64,000 nucleotides of DNA from Arthrobacter sp. MYb214 (GTDB lineage: Bacteria; Actinomycetota; Actinomycetes; Actinomycetales; Micrococcaceae), in the NCBI RefSeq assembly GCF_002979865.1, contig NZ_PCPZ01000001.1, positions 310,001 through 374,000 of the forward strand, written 5' to 3'. A program made the position numbers and the translations under genes. Shown here piece by piece: positions 31,970 through 41,377 of this stretch. A model generated the notes under the pieces. That model saw only the letters and a list, made by a program, of their open reading frames with translations. It did no database searches and was not told where the DNA came from. The number at the start of each line of letters is the position of its first letter. Position 1 is the stretch's first letter.

Positions 31970-32878
31970 CTACTTCGGGAGGCCCCCTGGCGTGTGGTCG
32001 GCCTGGTCGAGCAGCGCATCCTCGATGGCTTCATCGGTCGGCGTGCCGTCACGGCGGAACTTCTTATCCGGCTTGGCGCGAATCTTGCGCACCTTGTGCA
32101 GCGGCTCGTCCAGGCCCAGCGCCTCGGCTTCGGCTTGCTCGGCGGCATCCTCGGCGTTCAGCTTCTTCTGCTGGCGAGCGGCATACCAGAAGCCGATGAA
32201 GGCCAGCACGCCAAAGATGTACCACTGGATCTCGTAGGAAAGATGCGGACCTTCATCCATATCCGGAGCGTCCAGCTGCAGTGGCGCAGTGGCCGGGGCC
32301 GGATCCTCTTCATACATCAGGCCGTAGGCGCCCTGGGCGATCTCGTAGTCCAGGAGCTTGGCGTAGTCTTCGAGCTGGATCGAAGCCAATTGGCCCTCCG
32401 GGGCGCCGCGGTCCAAGCGGATTTCCGATGGTTTCAAACGCACATCCACAGTGACTTCTCCGGCAGGTGGCGCTGGAACAGCATCCGGGTGGCCGTCTTC
32501 CTGGTTGCCGATCGGCAGGTAGCCGCGGTTCACGACGACAGTTCCGCCCTCGTTGGTCCTGAACGGCACCAGCACCTCGTAGCCGGGGCTGCCGGCCTTG
32601 ATGCGGTTGCGCACGATCATGGTATCCGCGGGCAGATATTGGCCGGTGAGCTGCGCGGTCATCCAGGTCTTGTCCTCGTCCAGGTCCTGGAAATTCTCCA
32701 GGGCCTGCGTGCCGGTGACCGGCTCTGCGAAGTAGTTGCGGTTGACCCGTTCGATGCCCTCGAGGACTTCGGCACGGCGGTCGGCTTGCCAATTGCCCAA
32801 GCCAATGCAGGCGGCGGCGAAGATCGCCACCAGAATGAGCCAGCCGACCCACCGGGTACTGGCCAGAAAACGATACAT
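31970..32878 (-). CDS. SURF1-family cytochrome oxidase biogenesis protein
   Basis: A 302-residue SURF1/Shy1 protein, helping haem insertion or assembly of aa3-type cytochrome c oxidase at the membrane. The fold is two membrane helices around an extracytoplasmic domain: helix 1 WLILVAIFAAACIGLGNWQ at 13-31 and helix 2 IQWYIFGVLAFIGFWYAARQ at about 220-240. In between come GSPGYEVLVPF, VVVNRGYLP and the conserved region LKPSEIR. The C-terminal tail of about 60 residues is charged and cytosolic. Its start directly follows the stop of the upstream 81-residue gene, forming an operon with DUF3099. Confidence 0.88.
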   Translation of the reverse strand: MYRFLASTRWVGWLILVAIFAAACIGLGNWQADRRAEVLEGIERVNRNYFAEPVTGTQALENFQDLDEDKTWMTAQLTGQYLPADTMIVRNRIKAGSPGYEVLVPFRTNEGGTVVVNRGYLPIGNQEDGHPDAVPAPPAGEVTVDVRLKPSEIRLDRGAPEGQLASIQLEDYAKLLDYEIAQGAYGLMYEEDPAPATAPLQLDAPDMDEGPHLSYEIQWYIFGVLAFIGFWYAARQQKKLNAEDAAEQAEAEALGLDEPLHKVRKIRAKPDKKFRRDGTPTDEAIEDALLDQADHTPGGLPK

Positions 32879-33124
32879 CTACTTGCTTTCTCCTTCATTG
32901 CCCGGCATCGGCAGCGTTTCCTTGTAGAGCAGGCGTTCCTTCAGATACGTTTCGAGCCAGTCGCGGTGCTCTTCGCAGGCCAGCCAGATTTTGCGCCGGT
33001 CCGGGGTGTGGATCTTCGGATTATTCCACAGCAGCTGGTGGCTGGCGGCGTTGCGGCAGCCCTTTCGCGAGCACTGGATTTCGGCGGCGGCAGGGGAGCC
33101 GCCGAGCGAACCTAGCAGATCCAC
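32879..33124 (-). CDS. Small Cys/Trp-rich protein (often misnamed acetone carboxylase)
   Basis: An 81-residue protein conserved beside SURF1 in Actinobacteria. The pattern C-x4-C (QCSRKGCRNAA) followed by LLWNNPKIHTPDRRKIWLACEEHRDWL gives CxxxxC...C...H, a likely small zinc site. Databases often label it acetone carboxylase, which nothing in the sequence supports. Start is GTG 33124, sharing a base with the upstream stop (TAGTG). The stop abuts the SURF1 start, so the three genes DUF3099, this gene and SURF1 are tightly coupled. A role in respiratory assembly is inference from position. Confidence 0.75.
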   Translation of the reverse strand: MDLLGSLGGSPAAAEIQCSRKGCRNAASHQLLWNNPKIHTPDRRKIWLACEEHRDWLETYLKERLLYKETLPMPGNEGESK

Positions 33125-33546
33125 TAGTCCTCCTTGGGAGCAGTTGTTGGCTGTTGCACCGGATCAGCTTCTTCGGCGAAGCTTCCGTCGATCACTTCTG
33201 GTTCCGGTGCCTGCTGCGCGGCCGGCGCGGTTTCGTCCGGTGCGGCGATAGCCTCGGCGCCGGGAGCCTTGTAGAACTCGGCGGGCGGTTCGCGTTTGGT
33301 CAGATCCGCACCGCCGTTGGCGATCACCACTGCGATATAGGGAAGGATAATTGCGCCCGCGAGCAAGACCCAGCGCAGCCAGCCATCGAAGAAGAAAGCG
33401 AGAACGAAGCAGATCAGGCGCACGGTCATGGAAATCGTGTATTTGCGCACACGTGAATCGCGCTCGGTGGTATGGGACTCGCGCGCTTCGGTAATGCGGT
33501 GAACTTCCGGTTGGCTGGAACCGTGATTCGTGGGCTGTGGGGACAT
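33124..33546 (-). CDS. DUF3099 membrane protein
   Basis: A 140-residue protein with the DUF3099 domain. The N-terminus (EVHRITEARESHTTERDSRVRKYTISM) is the family hallmark, then two membrane helices, VRLICFVLAFFFDGWL and WVLLAGAIILPYIAVVIANG. The C-terminal 60 residues are acidic and Pro/Ala-rich. ATG 33546 is chosen because the conserved domain begins soon after; an upstream ATG at 33585 is possible. Function unknown. First gene of a coupled three-gene unit ending with SURF1. Confidence 0.78.
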   Translation of the reverse strand: MSPQPTNHGSSQPEVHRITEARESHTTERDSRVRKYTISMTVRLICFVLAFFFDGWLRWVLLAGAIILPYIAVVIANGGADLTKREPPAEFYKAPGAEAIAAPDETAPAAQQAPEPEVIDGSFAEEADPVQQPTTAPKED

Positions 33547-33658
33547 GTAAAAGACTTCGCTTCGCAGTACGGGATCTGCTCCCATTGTCTCACCTGCGGC
33601 ACGAAGAGTGTAATTTCTACGCGCTGTCGAAGCGGTAAAACTGGGTAGTAACTAATAG

Positions 33659-34486
<828 letters not shown>

Positions 34487-34520
34487 AAGATTTAAGCAAG
34501 AAATCCAAAGGAGTACCACC

Positions 34521-35270
34521 ATGAGTGAATTCAAAGGTGCCGTTGTAACCGGTTCCTCGCGCGGCATCGGTGCGGTGACCGCGCAGCTGCTGGCCGAGCA
34601 GGGCGTTGGCGTAGTGGTCAACTACCGCGCCAAGGCCCCGCGCGCCAACAAGATTGTTGCCGCTATTGAAGAAAAGGGCGGCAAGGCCGTTGCCGTGGGC
34701 GCCGACCTGACCACCGTTGAGGGTCCGCAGGCTCTGGTTGACGCGGCTGTTGAGAACTTCGGCTCGCTGGATGTTGTCGTGCTCAACGCTTCGGGCGGCA
34801 TGGAAACCTCCATGGGCGAAAACTATGCGCTGCGCTTGAACCGCGACGCGCAGGTGGCCATGCTGGAAGCCGCGCTGCCCCAGTTGAGCGAGGGCGGCCG
34901 CGTGGTCTTCGTTACCAGCCACCAGGCGCACTTCATCAACGAAGTAACCACCATGGATGCCTACGACGCTGTGGCCAAGTCCAAGCGCGCCGGCGAAGAT
35001 GCACTGCGTGAAATGATCCCGAAGCTGGCCGAGAAGAACATCACCTTCGTGGTGGTCTCCGGAGACATGATCGAAGGCACCATCACCGCAACCCTGCTCA
35101 ACCGCATGGAGCCAGGTGCTATCGACGCCCGCCGCGAAGCTGCCGGCAAGCTGTACTCCGTCGAGGAGTTCGGCGCCGAGGTAGCCAAGATGGTCTTCGC
35201 CGACGTCGAGACCGGCCACACCGAGCTGGTTGGCGGCGCAGGCGACTTCCTGGAGCAGTCGGGCAAGTAA
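34521..35270 (+). CDS. SDR with Tyr-x6-Lys motif, candidate enoyl-ACP reductase
   Basis: A 249-residue short-chain dehydrogenase following fabG. The nucleotide loop is VTGSSRGIGAV (residues 9-19) and an NAS motif replaces NAG at 89-91. It lacks the classical Tyr-x3-Lys: relative to Lys155, the -4 residue is Val151. Instead Tyr148 is seven residues before Lys155 (YDAVAKSK), i.e. Tyr-x6-Lys, the spacing of FabI, InhA and FabL enoyl-ACP reductases. The GSSRGIG loop is closer to FabL than FabI. ATG 34521 follows AAAGGAG. With fabG it would supply both reductive steps of fatty acid elongation (inference). A terminator follows. Confidence 0.8.
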   Translation: MSEFKGAVVTGSSRGIGAVTAQLLAEQGVGVVVNYRAKAPRANKIVAAIEEKGGKAVAVGADLTTVEGPQALVDAAVENFGSLDVVVLNASGGMETSMGENYALRLNRDAQVAMLEAALPQLSEGGRVVFVTSHQAHFINEVTTMDAYDAVAKSKRAGEDALREMIPKLAEKNITFVVVSGDMIEGTITATLLNRMEPGAIDARREAAGKLYSVEEFGAEVAKMVFADVETGHTELVGGAGDFLEQSGK

Positions 35271-35291
35271 GCCCCCGCAGCAGCGCGCATC

Positions 35292-35338
35292 AGCTGGCGG
35301 CAGTTACCCCGTGCAGGGGTTCCGACCGCCAGCTTTTC
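35292..35338 (+). terminator. Terminator of the fabG-SDR pair
   Basis: Arms AGCTGGCGG (35292-35300) and complement (35326-35334), followed by TTTCC. Confidence 0.75.
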
Positions 35339-35365
35339 CGTGCCTGGGGCAAAATGCGCAGGGTT

Positions 35366-35416
35366 AAGCGAAATCGCCGGGCACCTCCGAAAGGGAGGCG
35401 CCCGGCGATTTCGCTT
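35366..35416 (-). terminator. Terminator of the VanW-family gene
   Basis: Seventeen-bp perfect arms (35366-35382 and 35400-35416) with an inner CCTCC/GGAGG stem. Confidence 0.85.
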
Positions 35417-35419
35417 GGA

Positions 35420-37168
35420 TCAGTCCTTGGGCTTGTCGCCGCAGACGATCTTGTGCCATGGGCTGTAGGTCCAGCTCTTGGTTTCAGCTGGCAGCTTCTT
35501 GGATCCATCGAAGGCTTCCCGATAGCGGGTGATATCGATGCTGAAGCCCTTCTTGCCACCAGATTCCGAGACGCACTTTTCGGCCGGGTTGTACTTGGTT
35601 TCGGGGTTGGTCTGGTTGTACTTGCCCGAGCTCTTCTGCGAGACATCCCAGTACTTGGTGGACCACAGGCGGGTATTGACCTTGTCGCCCGAAACCCAGG
35701 CCTGGATCATCACGCCGTAGGGGGTGTTGTTCTCCCAGATCATGTCGATCTGGCCTTCCCACAAGGTGGCTTCGCGTCCTGCGGGGTAGCGCTCGAACCA
35801 GCGAGAATGCGGCTTGTGGGTGATGTCGTCGTATCCGGCCAGGAAGCCGACGTTGTACATCTGGGTGGAGATCTGCGAGAGTCCGCCGCCTACGGCTTCG
35901 GTGCTGAAGCCGCTTTCCACGACCCCGGAGCTGTAGTAGCCGTTGGCCACGGTGATCGGGCCCAAGGCCTGCAGCAGCGAGAAGCGTTCGCCGGGCTTGA
36001 TGATATCGCCATTGACGCGCGCCGAACCGGCATGCAGGTTCTTGGTGCGTACGGTATCGGAAGCCGGGTAGGGAGTGGAGAAGGTGACGATCGGTTCCTT
36101 GATGCCGAGCTTCTTCGCATCTGCGGTGGTGAAGTCGGCTTCCTTCTCGGTCATCTCAACTTCGGCAGTGCGGTTCTTGGAAGCGGTGGCGGCCAGGACC
36201 TTGGCGCCCAGGCCCTTGGTCTCCAGCGAGATGCCCTTGGAGGACTTGATGATGGACGGCTTGCCGTCCTTCAAGACGATCTGCGCATCCTTGGCAGTGC
36301 TGGAAAGATCTGAATTCTTCGTCGCAGCCTTGTAGAGCTTCTCGTCATCCAATGCGATCGCTGGGGCGCCATCCTTGGGCGCGTACTTTGCCGCCGCGGC
36401 AATAGACGCGGCCGAGATGGACGCCTTCTTGTCATCCGATGCCAGGATGACCTCGTCCTTCAGCAGCGCCTTGACGTCCTTGTCGTAGAACGCCTGCAGG
36501 GCGTCGGCAGAGATTGCCGGCTTGCTGACCTCGGCAGGCAGGTCGATCGCCGCGCCGGCAATTTCCCATTCCTCGCTGATCAGTGTGGCGGCTTCTTCGG
36601 TCTTCAGCGCTACGCCGTCAACCGGCTTGGTCAGCTTCGAGGTGCCATCCTTGAAATCGATGGTTCCTTCGGCGACCTCGGCATTGGCCTTCTTGGCCAG
36701 CGCTTCAAGCTGCGCGCCCAGTTTTTCCTGATCTACGTCGACCGCTGGGGTGACGTGGAATTCGCCGGTGAGCCGCTCGTAGAGCTTGGCCGGGTTGATT
36801 TCGTAGGAAGTCAGTTCGGTAATGGTTTCATCAACGTTCAGTTCCAGGCCGGCCTTGGCCGGATCCAGGGTGTACTTTTCACCGTTGACGGTGACATCCA
36901 TTGGCTTTTCAGCCAGGGGGAGTACCTCGCGTTCCAATTCGGCGCGAGCCTGGTCCTTGTTCATGGATCCGATGTTCACGCCCGCAATTGACGCGTTGGC
37001 TGGAACCTGGGAACTGACATAGGCGGCTCCGCCGAAATATGCTGCGGCTACGGCTGCAACACAAGAACCGGTAATGATCCAAGGCTTGGCCTTGCTCTTC
37101 GGCTTCTTCTTGTCTTGTGCGGAGTGCGTAGGCGTAGTTGAGGAACTGTCCGGGGAGGGGGTCTGCAC
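35420..37168 (-). CDS. VanW-family cell-envelope protein
   Basis: A 582-residue envelope protein. N-terminal cytosolic tail rich in Lys (KKPKSKAKP) precedes one membrane helix (IITGSCVAAVAAAYFGGAAYV, about 33-53). Then come tandem PG_binding_4-like segments (ANASIAGVNIGSMNKDQARAELE; a second one near 240), and the VanW domain from about residue 370: GERFSLLQALGPITVANGYY, GGGLSQISTQMYN and HSRWFERYPAG. VanW proteins occur in glycopeptide-resistance clusters and in general cell-wall loci; the biochemical role is unknown. Here there is no van cluster, so it is a house envelope protein. ATG 37168. Confidence 0.85.
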   Translation of the reverse strand: MQTPSPDSSSTTPTHSAQDKKKPKSKAKPWIITGSCVAAVAAAYFGGAAYVSSQVPANASIAGVNIGSMNKDQARAELEREVLPLAEKPMDVTVNGEKYTLDPAKAGLELNVDETITELTSYEINPAKLYERLTGEFHVTPAVDVDQEKLGAQLEALAKKANAEVAEGTIDFKDGTSKLTKPVDGVALKTEEAATLISEEWEIAGAAIDLPAEVSKPAISADALQAFYDKDVKALLKDEVILASDDKKASISAASIAAAAKYAPKDGAPAIALDDEKLYKAATKNSDLSSTAKDAQIVLKDGKPSIIKSSKGISLETKGLGAKVLAATASKNRTAEVEMTEKEADFTTADAKKLGIKEPIVTFSTPYPASDTVRTKNLHAGSARVNGDIIKPGERFSLLQALGPITVANGYYSSGVVESGFSTEAVGGGLSQISTQMYNVGFLAGYDDITHKPHSRWFERYPAGREATLWEGQIDMIWENNTPYGVMIQAWVSGDKVNTRLWSTKYWDVSQKSSGKYNQTNPETKYNPAEKCVSESGGKKGFSIDITRYREAFDGSKKLPAETKSWTYSPWHKIVCGDKPKD

Positions 37169-37329
37169 TGGTCTGGTAGCTCTTTCGAAAGCGATAGGGG
37201 CTACGCGCGCGGCTAGGACTTATGCCGCCAGCCGTTAAACGCGTCAATAGAAATACTAACCGCTGGAACAACCGATCAAGTTACCGAAAGCCGCTATCGG
37301 CAGAATTGTTATGCAGTTGTTGGATTCCG

Positions 37330-38250
37330 CTAAGCCAAATCATTGAGTACTAGGTCGGCGATGACGTCCAGGCGCGAGAAGTCCAGGCGCACGTCCGCCT
37401 CATCGCGCAGGGCAGGCTTCGCATTGAAAGCCACGCCCAAACCCGCGGCAGCAACCATGGCCAGATCATTGGCGCCATCACCGGCGGCGACGGTTGCCGT
37501 CATCGGGATGTGATGTTCCTCGGCCCAGGCGCGCAGCATCGTTTCCTTCATGCCACGATCGACGATCTGGCCGTGAACGGTTCCGTCAAGAATTCCCTCG
37601 GAAATGCCCAAGGTGTTAGCCAGCGCATGGTCCAGGCCCAGATGGGCAGCCAACGGATCCAGGATCTGCTGGAACCCGCCGGAAACTACGCCGACCTTGT
37701 GCCCAGCAGCGTGGAACCGCTTGACCAGGGCTTCGGCGCCGTCCGAGAGGACAATGCGCTGGCCTACCTCGGCAAGGACAGTATCTGGCAGATCCTTCAA
37801 GGTAGCTACGCGCTGGATCAAGGACTGGGCGAAATCCAGTTCACCGCGCATCGCGGCTTCGGTCACCGCAGCCACTTCTTCTTCCCGTCCAGCGTGAGCG
37901 GCGAGCAGTTCGATGACTTCCTGCTTGATCAAGGTGGAATCGACATCCATCAGCAAGAGCAGCTGCGGAGCATCGACGAGTTCGGCCGGTACCACCGCTA
38001 CGCACATGTCCGCGTATTCCAGTGCGCCGTCGGCGACCTGCGCATCGACGAATGCCGCAGCAGCCTGCTGCAGCTTCGCCGGATCGGCCTGTTCAAGGCG
38101 GAACTTGGCGACCAGCCGCTCTTCGCTGGCTTTGATCTGGCTCTCGTCCGCGGCGGGAATGAGCCCGGCGGCGGCCGCTTGCTGCAATACAGCGTTGAAG
38201 TCGGTGCGGGAGAAAGCGGGGCGGGATGCGAAAACCAATGATGAAGCCAT
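37330..38250 (-). CDS. serB: Phosphoserine phosphatase
   Basis: A 306-residue HAD-family enzyme removing phosphate in the last step of serine synthesis. Motif I LLMDVDSTLIKQE contains the nucleophile Asp and acid/base Asp, motif II VGVVSGGF the Ser, motif III Lys in VDRGMKE and motif IV AAGDGANDLAMV the metal Asps. An N-terminal regulatory region of about 90 residues (SRPAFSRTDFNAVLQQ) precedes it. ATG 38250 is my choice; ATG 38265 is 15 bases upstream and cannot be excluded. It diverges from the ABC ATPase gene with about 190 bp between them. Confidence 0.92.
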   Translation of the reverse strand: MASSLVFASRPAFSRTDFNAVLQQAAAAGLIPAADESQIKASEERLVAKFRLEQADPAKLQQAAAAFVDAQVADGALEYADMCVAVVPAELVDAPQLLLLMDVDSTLIKQEVIELLAAHAGREEEVAAVTEAAMRGELDFAQSLIQRVATLKDLPDTVLAEVGQRIVLSDGAEALVKRFHAAGHKVGVVSGGFQQILDPLAAHLGLDHALANTLGISEGILDGTVHGQIVDRGMKETMLRAWAEEHHIPMTATVAAGDGANDLAMVAAAGLGVAFNAKPALRDEADVRLDFSRLDVIADLVLNDLA

Positions 38251-38423
38251 GCAACCATTTTTCATTGCTTCGGTGTTTACGACCAAACATGACGTGTTGG
38301 CGCAAAGTCGCTGACCAGGCCTGGGGGAGCGAACTAGTATTGCCGTTGGACGCAATACAGGTCAATCCGGCGATCTCAGGCCCCGTTCGGCATTTCCAAT
38401 TAGTGAAACAGGGGCGAAAAGTC

Positions 38424-38437
38424 TAATCTTGAATACC
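38424..38437 (+). promoter_or_regulatory. -10 box of a leaderless promoter
   Basis: TAATCT at 38424-38429 lies 8 bases before the ABC ATPase ATG and no ribosome site is present, so the transcript should start at or next to the ATG. Confidence 0.55.
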
Positions 38438-39223
38438 ATGAGCGAAGTGCTAACTTTCAAAGATGTCAGCGTTGTACGCGGGCGAAAAGACCTGCTCAAG
38501 GACGTGTCCTGGGAAGTCAAAGAAGGACAGCGGTGGATTGTGATCGGCCCCAACGGCGCCGGCAAGTCGACCTTGATGAACATTGCGGCCACCCGGCTGC
38601 ACCCAACCCGCGGTACCGCGGATATCCTTGGCGAACGTTTGGGCAAGGTGTCGGTCTTCGATCTGCGTCCGTTGATCGGCCTGAGCTCAGCCCTGGTGGC
38701 CAACTCCATTCCAGCCAACGAAACCGCGCTGAACGTAGTACTCACCGCGGCTTACGGCATGACCGGTCGCTGGCGCGAGAAGTACGAGAAGCTCGATGAG
38801 CGCCGTGCTTTCCATCTGCTGCACAACTGGGGCATGTCCACCTTCATGAACCAGCCTTTCGGCAAGCTTTCCGAAGGCGAGCGCAAGCGCGTGCTGATCG
38901 CCCGTGCCTTGATGACCGATCCCGAACTGCTGATCCTCGATGAGCCTGCAGCAGGCTTGGACCTTGCCGGGCGCGAAGACCTGGTTGGCAAGCTGGCGGA
39001 ACTGGCAGCCGACGAGGATGCCCCGGCGCTGGTTCTGGTAACCCACCACCTTGAAGAGGTGCCAGCGGGATTCACCCACATCCTGATGATGCGCGACGGC
39101 GAAGTTGTCGCTGCCGGCGAGATCGAATCCACGCTGAACGAAGCGAACCTGGAAGCAACCTACGGCATGCCGCTGAGCCTGCGCCGTGAAGGTGGACGCT
39201 ACTCTGCTTTCGCACGCAGCTAA
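38438..39223 (+). CDS. Stand-alone ABC transporter ATPase
   Basis: A 261-residue ABC ATPase. Walker A is IGPNGAGKS, signature LSEGERKRVLIARAL and Walker B ELLILDEPAAGLD, followed by the H-loop VTHHLEEVPAGF. A variant signature LSEGE replaces LSGGQ. The insert RWREKYEKLDERRAFHLLHNWG is typical of the ModF/YlmA-like group, which lack an adjacent permease. No permease is adjacent in this window: the next gene is a TauE/SafE exporter that is not an ABC subunit. ATG 38438 is preceded by a leaderless-type promoter; an upstream TTG at 38429 overlaps the -10 box and is unlikely. Confidence 0.85.
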   Translation: MSEVLTFKDVSVVRGRKDLLKDVSWEVKEGQRWIVIGPNGAGKSTLMNIAATRLHPTRGTADILGERLGKVSVFDLRPLIGLSSALVANSIPANETALNVVLTAAYGMTGRWREKYEKLDERRAFHLLHNWGMSTFMNQPFGKLSEGERKRVLIARALMTDPELLILDEPAAGLDLAGREDLVGKLAELAADEDAPALVLVTHHLEEVPAGFTHILMMRDGEVVAAGEIESTLNEANLEATYGMPLSLRREGGRYSAFARS

Positions 39224-39251
39224 CAGCAATAACTAAAGGGGAAAATTCCAC

Positions 39252-40049
39252 GTGATCGAATTTTGGCGCGAAGCCCTGGTCTTCATTGGTGGACTGTGGG
39301 CCGGAACTATCAACACCGTCGTCGGTTCGGGCACGTTGGTCACTTTCCCCATTCTCGTGGCGTTGGGCATGGCTCCGGTGAATGCCGTCGTCTCCAACGC
39401 CATGGGTCTGGTTGCTGGTGGCTTCTCCGGTGCCTGGGGGTACCGTCGAGAAGCTGCCAGCGTCAAGAAGACGCTGCTCAAACTCGTGCCGGTTTCACTG
39501 ATCGGCGGGTTGATCGGTTCCTTGCTCCTCCTGAACCTGCCGGAGTCCGTCTTCGGCATCGTTGCGCCGGTGCTGCTGGTTTGCGCGCTGGTGCTGGTGA
39601 TCTTCCAGCCCCGTCTTGCCAAGTGGGCGAAGACCCGGCAGGCCGCTTCCGGCGGCACCGACCCGGATGATGCCGATCGCGCCCAGATTCCAATGGTCCT
39701 CTACATCCTGGTGTTCATCATCGGTGTCTACGGCGGCTACTTCACCGCCGCGCAGGGAGTCCTGCTGATGGCGGTATTCGGCGTGTTCTTGCAAGCATCC
39801 CTGCAGCAGTCCAATGCAATCAAGGTCATCCTCTCCCTGATCGTGAATCTCGTGGCGGCCGCGATGTACCTGATCATTGCGCCGGAACGCATCAATTGGC
39901 TCGTCGTCCTGCTTATCGCTGTCGGCTCGCTGATCGGCGGATTTGCCGGCGCCAAGATTGGCCGCAAGCTCTCGCCTGGGCTGCTGCGCCTGGTCATCGT
40001 CATCCTGGGCCTGGTCGCCCTGGGCAACATGCTCTACAAGTTGGTGTAG
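39252..40049 (+). CDS. TauE/SafE-family sulfite or anion exporter
   Basis: A 265-residue integral membrane protein with about eight helices in two repeats of four, the TauE/SafE (DUF81) fold. The hallmark G-x-G-x-x-P-type segment is visible at AGTINTVVGSGTLVTFPILVALG and its second-half counterpart GVYGGYFTAAQGVLLMAVFGVFL. Members export sulfite, sulfoacetate or other organosulfur anions; the substrate here is not predictable. GTG 39252 lies after AAAGGGG. Gene is 28 bp after the ABC ATPase and 4 bp before the RNA methyltransferase gene, so these three are probably co-transcribed. Confidence 0.85.
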   Translation: MIEFWREALVFIGGLWAGTINTVVGSGTLVTFPILVALGMAPVNAVVSNAMGLVAGGFSGAWGYRREAASVKKTLLKLVPVSLIGGLIGSLLLLNLPESVFGIVAPVLLVCALVLVIFQPRLAKWAKTRQAASGGTDPDDADRAQIPMVLYILVFIIGVYGGYFTAAQGVLLMAVFGVFLQASLQQSNAIKVILSLIVNLVAAAMYLIIAPERINWLVVLLIAVGSLIGGFAGAKIGRKLSPGLLRLVIVILGLVALGNMLYKLV

Positions 40050-40053
40050 CTTC

Positions 40054-40887
40054 GTGGCTGAAATTCTCAACCCTGAACGGATCCTGCCGGTCGCGGATCT
40101 GGCCGATTCCCGCCTCGACGAGTACCTCCGGCTCTCCGAAGCGAACCTGCGTATGCGCACTGACGTGGAAAACGGGCTCTACATTGCCGAGAGCACCAAA
40201 GTGGTGCAGCGTGCGATCAACGCGGGCCACGTGCCGCGCAGCTTCTTGCTCGCCGAAAAGCATCTGGACCAGCTAACCGAGGAGTTCAACCGTTTCCCAG
40301 ACGCGCCGATTTTCATTGGGGATGATCGGCAGCTCCAGGATCTGGTCGGCTTCCACTTGCACCGCGGCGCCATGGCAGCGATGAATCGTCCCGAACCGCT
40401 GGATCTGGACGAAGTGCTTGAAGCCAGTTCGCGCGTCGCCATCTTGGAAGACATCGCCGACCATACTAACCTCGGCGCAATTATCCGTTCGGCTTCAGGG
40501 CTCGGCGTTGACGCCGTGCTGCTCACCCCCAAATGCGTGGACCCCTGGTACCGTCGCAGCGCCCGCGTCTCAATGGGGACGGTCTTCGACCTTCCTTGGG
40601 TACGCATGCTGTCGTGGCCAGAGGACATCCAGACCTTGAAGAAGCATGGCTACGAGATGCTCGCCATGGAACTGACCGAGGACGCGATCCCGCTAAACGA
40701 AGTAGAGATCAAGTCTGGCCAGAAGGTCGCCATGATCTTGGGCAACGAAGGCAGGGGAGTTACCGATGAAGCTCTGGCCGCCGTTGACCGGACCGTGATC
40801 ATCCCTATGTACCGCGAAGTGGATTCCCTGAATGTTGGTGCCGCTAGCGCAATTGCATTCTGGCATTTGTGCTCCGCGCCACGCTAA
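40054..40887 (+). CDS. TrmH/SpoU-family RNA 2'-O-methyltransferase
   Basis: A 277-residue SPOUT methyltransferase. Motif 1 DHTNLGAIIRSASG, motif 2 MILGNEGRGVTDE and motif 3 IPMYREVDSLNVGAASAIAFW form the knotted SAM site. The N-terminal 120 residues resemble the substrate-binding domain (L30e/L7Ae-like) found in 23S rRNA or tRNA ribose methyltransferases. Target nucleotide cannot be assigned. The start is GTG 40054; upstream codons in the frame are out of phase with TauE coding. Only four bases separate it from the TauE stop. Confidence 0.9.
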   Translation: MAEILNPERILPVADLADSRLDEYLRLSEANLRMRTDVENGLYIAESTKVVQRAINAGHVPRSFLLAEKHLDQLTEEFNRFPDAPIFIGDDRQLQDLVGFHLHRGAMAAMNRPEPLDLDEVLEASSRVAILEDIADHTNLGAIIRSASGLGVDAVLLTPKCVDPWYRRSARVSMGTVFDLPWVRMLSWPEDIQTLKKHGYEMLAMELTEDAIPLNEVEIKSGQKVAMILGNEGRGVTDEALAAVDRTVIIPMYREVDSLNVGAASAIAFWHLCSAPR

Positions 40888-41033
40888 GAAGGTTTCTGCC
40901 GCCGCCGCTTTTGCGATAAGATGGACTGTCTGTGCATTGAGGTCTCTTCATGGAGCCCTGAATGCGGGACACAATTTCCGAGTAAGTAGCTACTGGCAAA
41001 ATCCAGTGGCCATAAACAAAAAGGTGTATAGCT

Positions 41034-41291
41034 ATGAAGGCTGATATCCATCCACAGTACGGCCCAGTTGTCTTCAACGACCTGGCATCCGGCGAGAAGA
41101 TCCTGACCCGTTCGACCGCTAAGTCGGACAAGACCATCGAATGGGAAGATGGCAACACCTACCCAGTAATCGACGTCGAAATCTCGGCAGCTTCGCACCC
41201 GTTCTACACCGGCAAGCAGCGCATCATGGACACCGCTGGTCGTGTCGAGCGCTTCAACGCCCGCTTCAAGGGCTTCGGCGGCAAGAAGTAA
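41034..41291 (+). CDS. rpmE2: 50S ribosomal protein L31 type B
   Basis: An 85-residue L31 paralogue without the zinc-binding CxxC motif (C- form). [20 protein letters not shown], the central [25 protein letters not shown] and the KGFGGKK tail are diagnostic. In other bacteria the zinc-free form replaces the zinc form under zinc limitation and is repressed by Zur; I looked for a TGATAATGATTATCA-like Zur box in the 146 bp upstream and did not find one. It may be the sole L31. A perfect terminator follows. Confidence 0.95.
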   Translation: MKADIHPQYGPVVFNDLASGEKILTRSTAKSDKTIEWEDGNTYPVIDVEISAASHPFYTGKQRIMDTAGRVERFNARFKGFGGKK

Positions 41292-41314
41292 TACTTCGCC
41301 CCTAGCAAGCTTTC

Positions 41315-41356
41315 GCGGCGTGTTTCCAGTATTTGGAAACACGCCGCTGCTGCTTT
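41315..41356 (+). terminator. Terminator of rpmE2
   Basis: Arms GCGGCGTGTTTCCA (41315-41328) and complement (41334-41347), then GCTGCTTT. Confidence 0.88.
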
Positions 41357-41377
41357 AACAGCACACCTGTCCATCAG

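Noticed and set aside
40888-41033. Zur box upstream of the zinc-free L31 gene
   Set aside because: No TGATAATGATTATCA-like palindrome is present.
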